Shown here: in pieces, positions 49,307-58,400 of the stretch
Layout: every line of letters begins with the position of its first letter
Position numbering within the stretch: the stretch's first letter is position 1
From: Flavobacteriales bacterium
Lineage (GTDB): Bacteria; Bacteroidota; Bacteroidia; Flavobacteriales_F; PHOS-HE28
Assembly: GCA_020635655.1 (NCBI GenBank)
Contig: JACJZI010000004.1
Span: 558,001-622,000, forward strand
Length of the DNA: 64,000 nt
Direction: 5' to 3'
The notes under the pieces: generated by a model
The model's database searches: none
The model's input: only the letters and a program-made list of their open reading frames with translations
Told to the model about the DNA's origin: nothing
Translations under genes and position numbers: made by a program

Positions 49307-50095
49307 ATGCGCCACACGATCCCCTTCCTGCTCGGCTGTCTGCTGCCGATGACGGCCGGCGCCCAACTGATCAACGAAAGTTTCGAGACCTCCAACGGTG
49401 ATCCCGACCTCACGGGCTGGGAATACTTCTGCAACGCACCCACGTCGCTGCCAGGTGGTGCCCCGGGCGCCGGACAATGGCATGCGCGGAAGAATTGGAG
49501 CGAGACCCAGGGCTGCCTTTCCGGTCAGCTCTTTCAGCGACTTCCGGGGGTGATCGATGGTGACGTGTTGACGCTCTCGGGCTGGGTGCGCGTGGAACCC
49601 GGTGCGGCGATCGTCAACGCCGGTCTGCGCTTCGGGCGCAGGAACGGACCGATCTTCGAGATGCAGGACCCCGTGCAGACGAACGACACCAGCTGGGTGT
49701 ACCTCAGTCTGACGGACACGGTACTGCTGGGCCTGGGCGACACCGCCCTCGCAGTGCTCGATCCGGGCCTGATCGGCGGACCGCTCTTCGGCTACACCGA
49801 TTTCGACGGCCTCTCGCTCATCGTGGGCACACCGGAGGGCATCGCGACCAACAGCGTGCGCGATCTGCCTTCCCACTTCGACCCGGTGAGCGATGTGCTC
49901 AGCATTTCCGTTGGTGGCGCGAAGGTGCTCGCTGTGGCGGTGCTGGATGCGATGGGTCGTCCGGTCCTGAACACGGCGGCGCGCACGTCCGCGGGCACAT
50001 TGACCCTCTCCTGCGCGGCCCTGCCGGCGGGTGCCTACGTGGTGCGCATCGCGACGGACACCGGCTGCGGGTTGGTGCGCTTCATCAAGTCCTGA
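49307..50095 (+). CDS. Secreted protein with type IX secretion C-terminal domain
   Basis: 262 residues. Signal peptide MRHTIPFLLGCLLPMTAGAQ, a carbohydrate-binding-like jelly roll (about 25-185), then a type A T9SS sorting domain: LAVAVLDAMGRPVLNT, LTLSCAALPAGAYVVRI, GLVRFIKS. The ending matches the usual pattern in which LPAGxYxV and a final K-rich strand direct export through the SprA/PorV pore. It shows that the organism has a type IX system. Its stop overlaps the opposing hydrolase gene by 11 bases. Confidence 0.85.
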   Translation: MRHTIPFLLGCLLPMTAGAQLINESFETSNGDPDLTGWEYFCNAPTSLPGGAPGAGQWHARKNWSETQGCLSGQLFQRLPGVIDGDVLTLSGWVRVEPGAAIVNAGLRFGRRNGPIFEMQDPVQTNDTSWVYLSLTDTVLLGLGDTALAVLDPGLIGGPLFGYTDFDGLSLIVGTPEGIATNSVRDLPSHFDPVSDVLSISVGGAKVLAVAVLDAMGRPVLNTAARTSAGTLTLSCAALPAGAYVVRIATDTGCGLVRFIKS

Positions 50096-50735
50096 GCGCC
50101 TCCCGGACCAGGTCACTGATGCGTTCGGCCAGCGTGTGCACCATGAAGTGCGTGCCCCCTTCCACGCGGACCACGGGCTCCTTCACCAGGTCGATCGGCA
50201 TCAGACGGTCGTGATCACCGTGGATGTGGACCAGGTCGCGCACCGGCGCTGAAGGACCGTTCCAACCGAGCACCGCGGCCACCTGCACCTTCAGCTGCTC
50301 CAGGGGGATCGACCGGACCAGGTCATCGAACAACGTCACATCTTCGGGGGCCTCCACGCCCATCTGCCAGCGGATCACGGGAGCAGCAGTGCGGACCAGC
50401 GTGGGTCGCAGGTAGCGTTCCGGGTGGGAGCCGCGCAGCATGCGGATGTTCCAGGGCATTTCGTTCGGTCCCTTCCAGCTCGAGATGATCACCACACGCC
50501 GCGGTCGGGTGAGCGCGGCCATCTCCTGGGCGACCATGCCGCCCATGCTCACGCCCACGAGCGCATGCGGTGCGGTGGTATCCACGCTTCCGGCGAGGGC
50601 CATGGCGAAGTCCCGCATCGTGCTGTCCGCAGGCATCTCCCGCCAATCCAGGTAGTGTACGGCATGACCGCGCAGGTCGATCCGCGCGAACAGGCGATGG
50701 TCCGCACCCAGACCGGGGATCAGGTAGCAGTCCAT
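50085..50735 (-). CDS. Alpha/beta hydrolase
   Basis: 216 residues, short single-domain hydrolase. Nucleophile elbow GVSMGGM, oxyanion region near IPGLGADHR, and VHIHGDHDRLMPID and EGGTHFMVH supplying the acid and histidine. Esterase or thioesterase activity is likely but the substrate is unknown. Its ATG overlaps the hutH stop (TGATG), so it is translated with the histidine ammonia-lyase gene. The frame upstream of Met 50735 is a shadow of hutH. Confidence 0.88.
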   Translation of the reverse strand: MDCYLIPGLGADHRLFARIDLRGHAVHYLDWREMPADSTMRDFAMALAGSVDTTAPHALVGVSMGGMVAQEMAALTRPRRVVIISSWKGPNEMPWNIRMLRGSHPERYLRPTLVRTAAPVIRWQMGVEAPEDVTLFDDLVRSIPLEQLKVQVAAVLGWNGPSAPVRDLVHIHGDHDRLMPIDLVKEPVVRVEGGTHFMVHTLAERISDLVREALRT

Positions 50736-52252
50736 CAGCGCACTTCGGGCAGGTCCGTGGCGCGGACGAAGGCCAGTGCCTTGTCCATCAGCGGTTGCAT
50801 CACGGTGTCCGCCTTGAGGAAGGGCACCTGCCTGCGGAAGTCGGCCAGGAAGCGTTCCAAGGTCGGCGAGCTCCGCTCCGGGCGGCGGAACTCCAGCGCC
50901 TGTGCCGCGGTGAACAGTTCGATCGCCAGGATCCGTTCCACGTCGTGCACCACGTGCCACGTCCTGATCGCGGCCGAAGCACCCATGCTCACGTGGTCCT
51001 CCTGGCCGTTGCTGCTGTCGATCGTGTCCACGCTGTTGGGCATGCAGCGTTGCTTGTTGGCCGTGACCAACGACGCCGCCGTGTACTGCGGGATCATGAA
51101 ACCGCTGTGCAGTCCGGGCTCCGCCACCAGGAAGGCCGGCAGACCGCGCTGACCCGAGACCAGCTTGTAGATGCGTCGTTCGCTGATGCTGCCGAGTTCC
51201 GCTGCCGCGATCGCCAGATGATCGAGGGCCAGGGCGAGCGGCTGCCCATGGAAATTCCCGGCGCTGATCACCAGGTCCTCGTCGTCGAATACGGTCGGGT
51301 TGTCGGTGACGGACTCCAACTCGCGTTCCACCACGGTCTGCACGTAGTCGATCGCGTCGCACGAGGCACCATGCACCTGCGGAACGCACCGGAACGAATA
51401 CGGGTCCTGCACATGCGTTTTCCCCCGGGCGATCAGCACACTACCCTTGAGCAGGTCGCGCATGCGCGAGGCCACCCAGGCCTGTCCGGGATGCGGACGC
51501 ACGGCATGCACGGAGGGATGGAACGGCTCGATCCGGCCGTCGAACGCATCGAGGGAAAGGGCGGCGATCACATCGGCGAGGAGCGCCAGGCGCGCGGCCT
51601 TCACCACGGCCAACGCCGCATAGGCGCTCATGAACTGGGTGCCGTTGAGCAGGGCGAGACCCTCCTTGGGACCCAGTTCCAGCGGTTCCCATCCGAGCAC
51701 CTTGAGCGCGTGACGCGCCGACATCCGCTTTCCCGAGAGCACCACTTCGCCCAGTCCCAGCAGGGGCAGGCTCAGGTGCGCCAGCGGGGCCAGATCGCCC
51801 GAGGCACCCAGCGAGCCGCGCTCGAACACCACCGGCAGCATATCCACATTGTACATGTCGATCAACCGCTGCACCGTGGCCGGCGCCACGGCGCTGTGCC
51901 CAAAGGCCATGTTCTGCACCTTCAGCACGAGCATCGACCGCACGATATCGTCCGGCACCGGATCACCCATGCCACAGGCGTGGCTCATCACCAGGTTCTT
52001 CTGCAGCTGGGCCAGGTCCTTCCGGTCGATCGAGCGGTCGTGCAGCGCACCGAAACCCGTGTTGACGCCATAGATCGGCGCGTCGCTCTTCTTCAGGCGG
52101 TCGCGCAGGTAGGCATGGCTCTGCTTCACGGCGGTCACGGCGTCCTTCGCCAGGGCGACGGAGCGGCGCTCCCGCAGGATCGCCTCCAGCTCCGCGAGCT
52201 TCAGGCCGGTGGTGGTGATGGGATGGGATCTGGGCGCCATGGGCGGGTGCAT
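50735..52252 (-). CDS. hutH: Histidine ammonia-lyase
   Basis: 505 residues, full length. The Ala-Ser-Gly triad (150-152, in GSLGASGDLAPLAH) that forms the MIO cofactor is intact, along with YGVNTGFGAL, the loop VERELESVTDNP and SSNGQEDHVSMG. It deaminates histidine to urocanate. No hutU, hutI or hutG lies nearby, so either the rest of the pathway is elsewhere or the enzyme has another role. It follows hisS by 34 bases on the same strand. Confidence 0.94.
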   Translation of the reverse strand: MHPPMAPRSHPITTTGLKLAELEAILRERRSVALAKDAVTAVKQSHAYLRDRLKKSDAPIYGVNTGFGALHDRSIDRKDLAQLQKNLVMSHACGMGDPVPDDIVRSMLVLKVQNMAFGHSAVAPATVQRLIDMYNVDMLPVVFERGSLGASGDLAPLAHLSLPLLGLGEVVLSGKRMSARHALKVLGWEPLELGPKEGLALLNGTQFMSAYAALAVVKAARLALLADVIAALSLDAFDGRIEPFHPSVHAVRPHPGQAWVASRMRDLLKGSVLIARGKTHVQDPYSFRCVPQVHGASCDAIDYVQTVVERELESVTDNPTVFDDEDLVISAGNFHGQPLALALDHLAIAAAELGSISERRIYKLVSGQRGLPAFLVAEPGLHSGFMIPQYTAASLVTANKQRCMPNSVDTIDSSNGQEDHVSMGASAAIRTWHVVHDVERILAIELFTAAQALEFRRPERSSPTLERFLADFRRQVPFLKADTVMQPLMDKALAFVRATDLPEVR

Positions 52253-52286
52253 GTCGACCCGGGGGGCTCGACGGTACGGGTGTGAC

Positions 52287-53726
52287 CTAGGTGATCAGCG
52301 CGATGAGTTCATCCTCCTTCACTGCCTTTTGCTCGCCGCTCTTCATGTCCTTCACGGTGATGATGCCCTGCTTCAGTTCATCCGCGCCGATGATCGCCAC
52401 GAAAGGGATGGCTTTGGCGTCAGCGTACTTGAACTGCCTGGCCATCTTGGCGGTGTCCGGGTAGAGCTCGGCAGCGATGCCGGACGCGCGCACCTTGCGC
52501 AGCAGTTGCAGGCAGCGCTTCGCTTCCTCCTCCCCGAAGTTGGCGAAGAGCAGGCGCGTGCTGGAGCCCAGATCCTCGGGGAACTTGTTCAACTCGAGCA
52601 GCACATCGTGGATGCGATCGGCACCGAAGCTGATGCCCACGCCGCTCATGTTGGGCAGGCCGAAAATTCCGGTGAGGTCGTCGTAACGGCCACCACCACA
52701 GATGCTGCTCTGCAAGCTGCCTTCCTCGGCCTTGACTTCGAAGATGGCACCGGTGTAATAGTCAAGGCCACGGGCGAGGGTCGGGTCGAACTCCAACGCA
52801 GCGCTCTTCAATGGGCCGACCGTATCGAACACGAATGCGAGATCCTTCAACCCCTGTTGCGCGACCTCCGAAGTGGCCAGCCATTTCTCCAGTTGTGGCC
52901 GCTGTTCCTTCCACGTCCCTTTCAGTTCGAACAACGGGGCGATGCCCTGGATCGCCGCATCACTGACACCCTTGGCACGCATCTCCTCCTCCACCTTCTC
53001 GCGACCGATCTTGTCGAGCTTGTCGATCGCCGTGACGATGTCGACCACCTTCTCCGACTGACCGCAGACCGCGGCGATACCGCTGAGCACCTTGCGGTCG
53101 TTGATCTTGATCACCACCTGCAGGCCGAGCTGCGTGAACACCTCATCGAACAACTGCACCAACTCCACTTCATTGAGCAGCGACGTGCTCCCGATCACAT
53201 CCGCATCGCACTGGTAGAACTCGCGGTACCTCCCCTTCTGCGGACGATCGGCGCGCCAGACCGGCTGGATCTGGTAGCGCTTGAAGGGGAAGGCGAGTTC
53301 GTGTTGGTGCTGCACGACGTAGCGCGCGAAGGGAACGGTGAGGTCGTAGCGGAGAGCGCCATCAGCCGCTTTTTGTTGAACATCTTCAACAAATGATCCG
53401 AACCGAAGGACTTGAGCCAATTCCTCTTCCAGTAGGAGAGTTGGAGCCGTCACCTTGGCATCCTTGACCAAATTGTTCATGACAGGGTCAAGCAGCGACT
53501 CATGAAGACTAGCTCCTCGTTTCAATACGCGAAAGATCAAACGATCGCCCTCAAGCCCATACTTGCCCAGCAACGTCTCCAGGTTCTCCATCGCGGGCGT
53601 TTCCAGGGGCAGGTAGCCGTACTTCTGGAACACCTTTTCGATGGTGTTGAAGATGTACTTGCGCCGCAGCATTTCCTGCGGACCGAAGTCGCGGGTGCCC
53701 TTGGGGATGGAAGGCTTGGTGGCCAT
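52287..53726 (-). CDS. hisS: Histidyl-tRNA synthetase
   Basis: 479 residues, somewhat longer than typical bacterial HisRS (about 420-460). Class II motifs: GTRDFGPQEM and LRYDLTVPFARYV near motif 2, FYQCDADVIG, GLDYYTGAIFE and GGGRYDDL; C-terminal anticodon-binding domain from about 385. Between DRLIFRVLKRG and ALRYDLT, residues about 62-115 form an extra-long connector whose DNA (53381-53540) is only about 49% GC with T/A-ending codons. The start at 53726 is set by a -7 box 7 bases upstream. First of the hisS-hutH-hydrolase run. Confidence 0.95.
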   Translation of the reverse strand: MATKPSIPKGTRDFGPQEMLRRKYIFNTIEKVFQKYGYLPLETPAMENLETLLGKYGLEGDRLIFRVLKRGASLHESLLDPVMNNLVKDAKVTAPTLLLEEELAQVLRFGSFVEDVQQKAADGALRYDLTVPFARYVVQHQHELAFPFKRYQIQPVWRADRPQKGRYREFYQCDADVIGSTSLLNEVELVQLFDEVFTQLGLQVVIKINDRKVLSGIAAVCGQSEKVVDIVTAIDKLDKIGREKVEEEMRAKGVSDAAIQGIAPLFELKGTWKEQRPQLEKWLATSEVAQQGLKDLAFVFDTVGPLKSAALEFDPTLARGLDYYTGAIFEVKAEEGSLQSSICGGGRYDDLTGIFGLPNMSGVGISFGADRIHDVLLELNKFPEDLGSSTRLLFANFGEEEAKRCLQLLRKVRASGIAAELYPDTAKMARQFKYADAKAIPFVAIIGADELKQGIITVKDMKSGEQKAVKEDELIALIT

Positions 53727-53733
53727 GCGGCCG

Positions 53734-53741
53734 CGAAGGTA
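53734..53741 (-). promoter_or_regulatory. -7 box TACCTTCG of hisS
   Basis: Ends 7 bases before the hisS ATG, excluding the in-frame extension to 53888. Confidence 0.65.
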
Positions 53742-53752
53742 GGGAGCCCCAA

Positions 53753-53790
53753 AAACAGCGGACCGCCCGGGCTGAGCCTTGGGGCGGTCC
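53753..53790 (-). terminator. Probable terminator of the Gre-factor gene
   Basis: GGACCGCCC / GGGCGGTCC stem (9 bp, 13-base loop), then GCTGTTTTT on the minus strand, between the gre stop and the hisS promoter. Confidence 0.5.
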
Positions 53791-53912
53791 ACCGACCAGA
53801 ACTGTCCGCCTTCGCATAACGGACGTTTCGCACCACAACGATACGGCCGGTCAATGGCGATCGACGCGCGCGTTCCGTCCCGATCCATGCGGGTATTTAC
53901 AGGTCCGAAGGA

Positions 53913-54422
53913 TCAGTGGGGTGCGATCGCCCGCACCTTCAACTGCTGTTCGCCCTGACCCAGCGGGAAGGCGGCGACCTGCCCCACCCGCCTGCCGATC
54001 AACGCGCGTGCGATGGGCGCGGTGAAGCTGATGCGGCCCTCCTTCACATCGGCCTCGTCCACGCCCACGATTGTCAGCTCGCGTTCGGTGTCCTTCTGCG
54101 GGCCATTGACGAAGCGCACGGTCACCGTATTCCCGAACCGCACTTCCTTCTGCCTGCCCGGTTGCGGCTCCACGACGCGCGCGGTCACGATGCGTTCCTC
54201 CAGCAACGCCAGCTTGCCATCGAGCACCGCCCAGGCACGGCGGCGGGCGTCATCGCTTTCGTGCTCCGCACCCCGTTCCGCTTCCAACGCCGCCTTCTCC
54301 TCCTGCAACAACCGCAGCCCGCGCGGGGTGACGTAGTTCGTCACGCCATCCGGCAGGGCGGCGCGCGGCGGGATGAAGGGCGCCTCCTCCTGGTCATCTT
54401 CCTTGACAAAGCCGCGGGACAT
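53913..54422 (-). CDS. GreA/GreB family transcript cleavage factor
   Basis: 169 residues. MSRGFVKEDDQEEAPFIPPRAALPDGVTNYVTPRG is the N-terminus typical of GreB-like factors; a coiled-coil (LRLLQEEKAALEAERGAEHESDDARRR) and a C-terminal FKBP-like domain (FGNTVTVRFVNG to ALIGRRVGQVAAF) follow. Gre factors bind the RNA polymerase secondary channel and rescue backtracked complexes. The acidic tip residues of the coil (DD) that hold the catalytic Mg are present. Upstream lies a 14-bp tandem repeat. Confidence 0.92.
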   Translation of the reverse strand: MSRGFVKEDDQEEAPFIPPRAALPDGVTNYVTPRGLRLLQEEKAALEAERGAEHESDDARRRAWAVLDGKLALLEERIVTARVVEPQPGRQKEVRFGNTVTVRFVNGPQKDTERELTIVGVDEADVKEGRISFTAPIARALIGRRVGQVAAFPLGQGEQQLKVRAIAPH

Positions 54423-54432
54423 GGGGGCAAGG

Positions 54433-54464
54433 TTGAAAGTTGGGAGTTGAAAGTTGGGAGTTGG
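54433..54464. repeat. 14-bp tandem repeat upstream of the gre gene
   Basis: Unit TTGAAAGTTGGGAG occurs twice with a partial third copy, covering 54433-54464. It lies in the leader or promoter region of the gre gene, 11 bases before its ATG. Confidence 0.75.
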
Positions 54465-54554
54465 TGGGTCCTTGTCATTTGTTCACGCACCACCTGCATG
54501 GTCATTGGCAGCACTGGGACGAGCGGGCAAGCGTGGGCCTTAACGGCGAAGACC

Positions 54555-55280
54555 TCAATTATCAGGCGCACCGTGCTGGATCCAGGTGAGGATCTCGTCC
54601 TTCTGGCATGCGGTCAAGGCGGGGCCCGCCGGTGGCATGGCGTTGTGCCCGTCCATGTTGAAGACATCCCCCGCCAGCGTTCCGTTCAACGCGGCCGCGG
54701 AACAGGCGCTCCAACTGTCCAGGGACACCCCGCTCGGAGGCGGAGCCCCCTGGTGGCATCCCAGGCAATGGCTTTCCAGCAGGGGCGCGAGATCGCCGCT
54801 GTACGTGACCTCCACCGTATCGCAGGCCTCCGGACAGGAATTGTCCAGCGCACCCTGAGCGATCCACGTGGCGATGGACTGCAACTGGGCACTGTCGAGC
54901 AGGGCATAGTATCCCACGGGCATCCACCCGGACGCGCACACGCCGTAGAGATCGCTGGCCGTCGGGAAACCCGGCTGAACATACGCGTGGATATGGGCAT
55001 GATCGTGCAGGTCCACCCCGCCGGCATGCCTGGCGGCGTTGTGGCAGCCTGCCTCCCCATCACCCACACCTGTGCAATACGCCGTGATCAACGGGAACAC
55101 CTGCTGTTCGAAATAGACCGTGTCGGGGTCGCAGGACGCAACGGCACCGGTATCGAACGGCAGCGGGTCCGGGAGCGATGCCGTGTCGGGACTTTGGGGG
55201 CCGATGACCGGCTCGTGCGCACAGGCGAACACCAAGGCCGGGATCGCCAGGAGCACCGCCCGATGGATGGTCCGATGCAC
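54555..55280 (-). CDS. Diheme-type cytochrome-like lipoprotein
   Basis: About 241 residues starting at GTG 55280, which yields a lipoprotein signal (AVLLAIPALVFAC, Cys 20). Two similar halves follow. The second has a canonical heme site CLGCH (172-176) and distal-type MPPAG; the first has C69-x9-C79-H80, an enlarged version of the motif, and MPVG. Both halves end in a WIxxGAxDN segment. It belongs to the planctomycete/Bacteroidota-type cytochrome c group often paired with surface oxidases. The first site may or may not hold heme. A CACATTTG box lies 12 bases upstream. Confidence 0.78.
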   Translation of the reverse strand: MHRTIHRAVLLAIPALVFACAHEPVIGPQSPDTASLPDPLPFDTGAVASCDPDTVYFEQQVFPLITAYCTGVGDGEAGCHNAARHAGGVDLHDHAHIHAYVQPGFPTASDLYGVCASGWMPVGYYALLDSAQLQSIATWIAQGALDNSCPEACDTVEVTYSGDLAPLLESHCLGCHQGAPPPSGVSLDSWSACSAAALNGTLAGDVFNMDGHNAMPPAGPALTACQKDEILTWIQHGAPDN

Positions 55281-55292
55281 GGTCGGTTCGTT

Positions 55293-55300
55293 CAAATGTG
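55293..55300 (-). promoter_or_regulatory. -7 box CACATTTG of the cytochrome-like gene
   Basis: Minus-strand element, 12 bases before GTG 55280; one mismatch. Confidence 0.4.
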
Positions 55301-55443
55301 GTGCAAGGTATCGCCATCGCTCCCGCACCACGCTTCCGCACTTGAGCAGATCCCGGCGGACCGGTTGCCGATCTGCGTCGTGACGGGGCACGAAAGCGCC
55401 GGTCCAGCGGCGGACGGGACTGGACCTGTCCTGGACCACGGTC

Positions 55444-55451
55444 TATTTTTG
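55444..55451 (+). promoter_or_regulatory. -7 box TATTTTTG of the metalloprotease
   Basis: Perfect TAnnTTTG element, 22 bases before the ATG at 55474. Confidence 0.65.
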
Positions 55452-55473
55452 TCCTGTTCTGAAATACCCCCGA

Positions 55474-58400
55474 ATGCATATCCGATCCATTCCCCGGTCG
55501 ATCCGGGACCTGAACCTGATCCTCTTGGGGATCCTCCCGCTGTCCATTCTCGCCCAGACCGGACCGACCGGCCAGGTGGCTGCACGCATCCTTGCCCGGG
55601 AAGCCAGTGGCGCTGCATTCGGGCCGGTGGCGCTGTTCACCCCCTCCTCCCCCACCTCGACCTCGATCACGCGCGATGCGCTCGTGCACGTGGTGGTGGA
55701 GCGCGCCGCGATCATGGACCTGGACACAGTGGCCACCATGGGTCTTCTGACCAGCAGACCGGAACGCATACGCCTGTCCGTTCCCACACCGGATGGAGGG
55801 ATCGACCTGCTGTTGCAACAGGCGGACATCTTCCAGGATGGCTTCTCCGTGGTGGTCGCCAGCACCGGAGCGGCGGCAGCGATGGACCGCGGCCTCCACT
55901 ACCGGGGCATCATCGCCGGGCGGCCCAACAGCCTGGTAGCCATCAGCATCTTCCGGAACGAGGTGATGGGCTTCGTCAGCGATCGGGATGGCAACCACAT
56001 CCTCGGCCGCATCAAGGGACACCACGGCCAGCATATCTACTACGCGGAGCAGGATATGATCGATCCGCCTGTGATGACCTGTGCCACGCCGGAGGATGCG
56101 GGGACCTATGACCCGCAAATGCTGGAGTTGCAGGGATCCAACAGGACGGCGAACTGCGTGGGCATCTACTGGGAGGTCAACTATGATGTGTACCAGGACA
56201 AGGGCAGCCTGGTGAACACCTCCAACTACGTTACGGGGCTTTTCAATCAAAGCGCCACGATCTACGACAACGACGGGATCTCCGTGCAGCTCGCGCAACT
56301 GTACGTATGGGACATGACCAGTCCCTACACCGCCACGTCCACGAGCGCGCTCCTGGGCCAGTTCCAGAGCTACCGCAACAGTTTCACCGGGGACCTGGGC
56401 AACCTGCTGGGGTATGCCGGCGGCGGCGGGATCGCCGCGGGTTTCAGTGGTCTGTGCGCGAGCAACCTGGATAATTCGCAGTGCTACAGCGGCATCAGTG
56501 GCAGCTACAACGTGGTGCCGACCTACAGCTGGAGCGCGATGGTGGTGACCCATGAACAAGGACATCTGCTCGGCTCGCGCCACACGCATGCCTGCGTCTG
56601 GAACGGCAACAACACCGCGATCGACGGTTGTGGCCCGGCGCACGGATACGGATACGAGGGAAGTTGCAGCGGAGCGCCGATCCCCTCATCGGGTGGCACG
56701 ATCATGAGCTATTGCCACCTGGACGCGGTGGGGATCAATTTCAACAACGGCTTCGGCCCCCAACCCACCGCGCTCATCATCAACGACATCAACGCGGCTT
56801 CATGCCTGAGCGCGTGCGTGGTCGGATGCGGCGTGCCGGACTTTCTCAGCGCCACCTTCATCGCCGACGTCTCGGCGACCGTCAACTGGGGCACGGTGAT
56901 CGGTGCCCTCTCCTACAACCTTCAATGGAAGCCATCGAATTCCGGAACATGGAACAGTGTGACCGGGATCTCGGGCTCGAGCTACGGGCTGACGGGACTG
57001 ACCGTGGGGGTGACCTATGACTACCGTGTCCAGACCGTATGCACGGGGGCCACCTCCGCATACAGCGCCACCGCCCAGTTCACCACCCAGGCCTGTACCC
57101 AGGTCCTGCTCGACCTCGTGCTGGACGAATGGGGATCAGAGACCACCTGGAGCATCACAAGCCCCGGCGGCGGCACCACCTATGCCAGTGGAGGACCCTA
57201 TGACGATCAGTCCAGTGCGGGTGAATACGCCCAACCCACGATCCCCATCTGTCTGCCCGATGGATGCTACGAACTGCAGGTGAACGACAGCTACGGGGAC
57301 GGCATGTGGAGCGGTTCCGGAAATGGGCATTACACCCTGACCACTGCGGGCGGCACAGTGCTGGCCCGGGGAGGCAACATGGTCCACCAGACGATCACGA
57401 CGTTCTGTCTGCCCCACGCGTGCACTTCCACCCTCCCCTATTCCGAATCGTTCGACAATGATCTTGGTGGCTGGTTGTTGGACGCGGCAAATGTGGACCT
57501 GCAATGGCTCCAGTACGATGCCCCCACTCCGAGTACCAGCACCGGCCCGGACGCGGACCACACGAGCGGATCGGGCCAGTACCTGTATTGCGAGGCCAGT
57601 TCACCCAACTATCCGTCGAAGACCGCGATCCTCACCAGTCCCTGTTTCGACCTGAGCAGCTACACGAACGTTTCCATGACGTTCTGGCGCCACATGTACG
57701 GTGCCGACATGGGCACGTTGAGCGTGGATGTACAGATGAACGATGGCCCGTGGACCAACGGTATCTGGACCTTGAGCGGCGACCAAGGCAACAACTGGGT
57801 GCAGGCCACGGTGGACCTCACCCCATACCTATCCGCGAACACACGGGTGCGGTTCCGCGGGATCACGGGGAACAACTATGCGAGCGATATGGCGATCGAT
57901 GATGTGGCGCTCACAGGCACCAGTGGTGTGAAGCTGGACGCCAAGCTCTGGCTGGAAGGCCCGTACAATACCGGCACCTTGCTGATGGATGACGGTGCGC
58001 GTGCGGCGGGACTGCTCCCGACCGCCGAGCCTTACTCCGCCATGGGCTACACGAACGCCGGAGGTGGGGGGGGTGAAACGACGACGACCGGGGTCCTCGG
58101 CGTCACCGGCAGCAATGCGATCGTGGACTGGGTCCGGCTCGAACTGCGTTCATCCAGTGATCCGACGACGGTGCTGGCCACCCGGCAATGCCTGGTGCAG
58201 CGCGACGGGGATGTCGTGGATGTGGACGGCACTTCACCGGTGACCTTCTATGTGGCGGCCGGCAACTATTATGTCGTCGCACGGCACCGGAACCATCTGG
58301 GCTGCATGACGGCGGCGACACGGGCCCTGAGCGCCGTGCCCACGACCGTGGACTTCCGCAGTTCGGGAACGGCCACCTATGGCACGAACGCGCGAAAGAA

